A DNA stretch of 64,000 nt, taken from NCBI GenBank assembly GCA_963975155.1, contig CAXBFG010000010.1:1-64000 (forward strand), in the 5' to 3' direction. The position numbers and the translations under genes were made by a program. This document shows positions 62,501 to 64,000 of the stretch, piece by piece; the first letter of the stretch is position 1; the number at the start of each line of letters is the position of its first letter. The stretch comes from UBA5109 sp963975155 (GTDB taxonomy: Bacteria; Pseudomonadota; Gammaproteobacteria; Pseudomonadales; Pseudohongiellaceae). Below the pieces are notes generated by a model. The model saw only the letters and a program-made list of their open reading frames with translations. It did no database searches and was not told the origin of the DNA.

Positions 62501-63203
62501 AGCATTATTGACCAATCTGCTAGCTGTAAGCATTGTTGTGATTGGTTTGTTCCTGGAGACTGAGCTGCAAGCAGTTGTACTGAACACTGGTTTATTTGCC
62601 CTGTCGGGGGCCTTTACCAACTGGCTGGCCATACATATGCTGTTTGAAAAAGTGCCAGGCTTTTATGGTTCCGGGGTTATTCCTGCACGCTTCGAGGAAT
62701 TCAAGCATGGAATTAAAGTCCTGATAATGGAACAGTTTTTCACGTCGGCGAATATTGTTCAGTTTCTGACAGAATCCAAAGCAGAAGGACTGAAAAAGCA
62801 GGATGAATCTGTATTTCAAAAAATGACTGATAAGGTGGATTTCAGTGGTGCTTTTGATTCACTGGTGGAAGTGATTATGAATTCTTCTTTTGCCGGCATG
62901 TTATCCATGCTGGGAGGAGCAGATGCACTTAAACCGCTACGAGAACCCTTTATCAGCAAAATGCGTGATTACATGGGACGCATGGCAGAAGACAAGGATT
63001 TTTTGCAGCAGTTTCGGCAAGCCTCCGCTGAGAATCTGCTCGTCAAGGTAGAAGTTATTGTTGATAAACGGCTGGATGAATTAACGCCGCATATGGTGAA
63101 AGAAATTATTCAGCAAATGATCAAAAAACATTTGGGCTGGCTGGTAGTTTGGGGTGGTGTTATCGGGGGCCTGATCGGTTTGCTGGCTACATTACTGCTC
63201 TGA
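62490..63203 (+). CDS. DUF445-family membrane protein
   Basis: The 237-aa protein has an N-terminal membrane helix (LLAVSIVVIGLFLE), the DUF445 signature ALSGAFTNWLAIHMLFEKVPGFYGSGVIPARFEEFKHGI, and a C-terminal membrane helix (LVVWGGVIGGLIGLLATLLL). The middle is helical and charged. The family function is unknown. It overlaps the yhdP 3' end, where tldD usually follows in other gammaproteobacteria. Confidence 0.9.
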   Translation: MLDKALLTNLLAVSIVVIGLFLETELQAVVLNTGLFALSGAFTNWLAIHMLFEKVPGFYGSGVIPARFEEFKHGIKVLIMEQFFTSANIVQFLTESKAEGLKKQDESVFQKMTDKVDFSGAFDSLVEVIMNSSFAGMLSMLGGADALKPLREPFISKMRDYMGRMAEDKDFLQQFRQASAENLLVKVEVIVDKRLDELTPHMVKEIIQQMIKKHLGWLVVWGGVIGGLIGLLATLLL

Positions 63204-63210
63204 CTGCAAG

Positions 63211-64000
63211 TTACTCGAGAGGCTCAGGAACAGAGGGTCTGATAAAAATTACCGGATTGTCGATAGCGTCTCCCAATGTGTTACCCCGCGTCTCTGACGC
63301 AGCAGGATCATTTAAATCTCCGACAAAGTCAGGATCAAAAATTATGCCGGAGGCAGGGTTGCTGATTAGCTCACTCTGCAGGTCTACCGGGATGTCTGAT
63401 AAATCTTCTTCAGGTTCAGCAGTGGTCAACTGTCCGCTCATTACCGGCAGCCAGATTCTGGATGGGTAACGTTCGCTATGCAACAGACTGTCTTCGCGTT
63501 GCAATCCTGCCAGGGAGTCATCTTCGGCCTGACTAATCTTCAATACTATTCGACTGCCGGCCCGAAAATTATAAGCAGTGGGTTGCAGGGCTATATTCAA
63601 ACGCGTAGCCCTTGACGCTTCGAGCGCTACGCTTTGAGTGAAGTCGTATTGGGGTTGAAAGTTTGCGTTGTTGTTGCCGGAGTTATTTTGACCATTAGCA
63701 TCCACGAGTGTTCGCATTGAGGCCTTTAAGGAGCCTGTTGTGACTACTATGGAGCTTGTCGCTGCAGCGTTGGAGATGTTTGCTGATTCAATTACGTTCA
63801 ATAAGAAACTCGGCAGACTCAACCCGGAGGTAATTTGCTGAAGATTGATTTCTTCTGACAGACTGACCTGGAAGGCGGTATCGGCTTCAGAACTGCTGAT
63901 ATACAGCTCCAGCATGATTGGCCCGGTAATTTCCAGATCAGTAGTCAGAGGTCCGCTGATAAAAGTCAGGCTTTCGCGCCCGGTAGTCTGAGTCGATATA
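63211..64000 (-). CDS. CocE/NonD-family (PepX-type) hydrolase, C-terminal part only
   Basis: The minus-strand frame is open from the window end to the TAA at 63211-63213, giving 262 C-terminal residues of a longer protein. The part GRESLTFISGPLTTDLEITGP followed by LELYISSSEADTAFQVSL and later LNIALQPTAYNFRAGSRIVLKIS is the beta-jelly-roll C-terminal domain of cocaine-esterase/X-Pro-dipeptidyl-peptidase proteins. The last about 60 residues are an acidic, Asn/Pro-rich extension. The catalytic alpha/beta-hydrolase domain lies outside the window. It converges with the DUF445 gene. Confidence 0.85.
   Translation of the reverse strand, partial: ISTQTTGRESLTFISGPLTTDLEITGPIMLELYISSSEADTAFQVSLSEEINLQQITSGLSLPSFLLNVIESANISNAAATSSIVVTTGSLKASMRTLVDANGQNNSGNNNANFQPQYDFTQSVALEASRATRLNIALQPTAYNFRAGSRIVLKISQAEDDSLAGLQREDSLLHSERYPSRIWLPVMSGQLTTAEPEEDLSDIPVDLQSELISNPASGIIFDPDFVGDLNDPAASETRGNTLGDAIDNPVIFIRPSVPEPLE

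Overview
The window reads as a chromosomal core region of a gammaproteobacterium of the Pseudomonas / Cellvibrionales type, probably marine, with moderate G+C (roughly mid-40s % by eye). Almost every gene is a housekeeping gene with a clear family. Gene order follows several blocks that I recall from Pseudomonas aeruginosa: TPR lipoprotein-lolB-ispE-tRNA-Gln-prs-rplY-pth-ychF-tRNA-Met, diverging from hemA-prfA-prmC-moeB; gatBAC diverging from mreBCD; ispB diverging from rplU-rpmA-obgE-proB; rpsT, murJ, ribF, lspA, fkpB, ispH; then the minor-pilin cluster and pilSR. No rRNA, prophage, CRISPR array, transposase or defence locus was found.

Layout. 1-7.1 kb (minus): translation, PRPP, isoprenoid and lipoprotein-sorting genes with two tRNAs. 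7.2-12.0 kb (plus): tetrapyrrole and release-factor operon with a Sel1-repeat protein and a MoeB/ThiF enzyme. 12.1-14.5 kb: a VOC protein, an RhlB-like helicase and a small PA4642-type protein. 14.5-17.9 kb (minus): gatCAB, with a hairpin-rich palindrome between gatA and gatB. 18.2-21.2 kb (plus): mreBCD and a lipoprotein. 21.2-28.1 kb: an exported protein, a MOSC protein, ispB, rplU-rpmA-obgE-proB and rpsT. Between proB and rpsT sits a 472-bp MITE-like element with terminal inverted repeats and an 8-bp target duplication. 28.3-33.2 kb (plus): murJ, then the overlapping run ribF-lspA-fkpB-ispH. 33.4-45.7 kb: minor pilins, the 1.7-kresidue adhesin PilY1, PilE, a FimT-like pilin and PilRS, together a type IV pilus assembly and signalling locus. 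45.7-64 kb is more mixed: nadE, an orphan methyltransferase in an AT-rich pocket, a 5'-3' exonuclease, a TlpA lipoprotein, a ferredoxin reductase and a 2Fe-2S ferredoxin, a MobA-like/XdhC pair, a eukaryotic-type HisA, a membrane-anchored FMN glutamate-synthase-like protein, maf-yhdP-DUF445 and the 3' part of a CocE/PepX-type hydrolase.

The most notable items are the MITE-like element, the eukaryotic (HIS6-like) form of HisA outside any his operon, a histone-H1-like Lys/Ala tail on ribosomal protein L21, and departures from the remembered conserved order (no ileS between ribF and lspA, no rng between maf and yhdP, and maf-yhdP about 37 kb from mreD). I did not find a clearly new multi-gene system.
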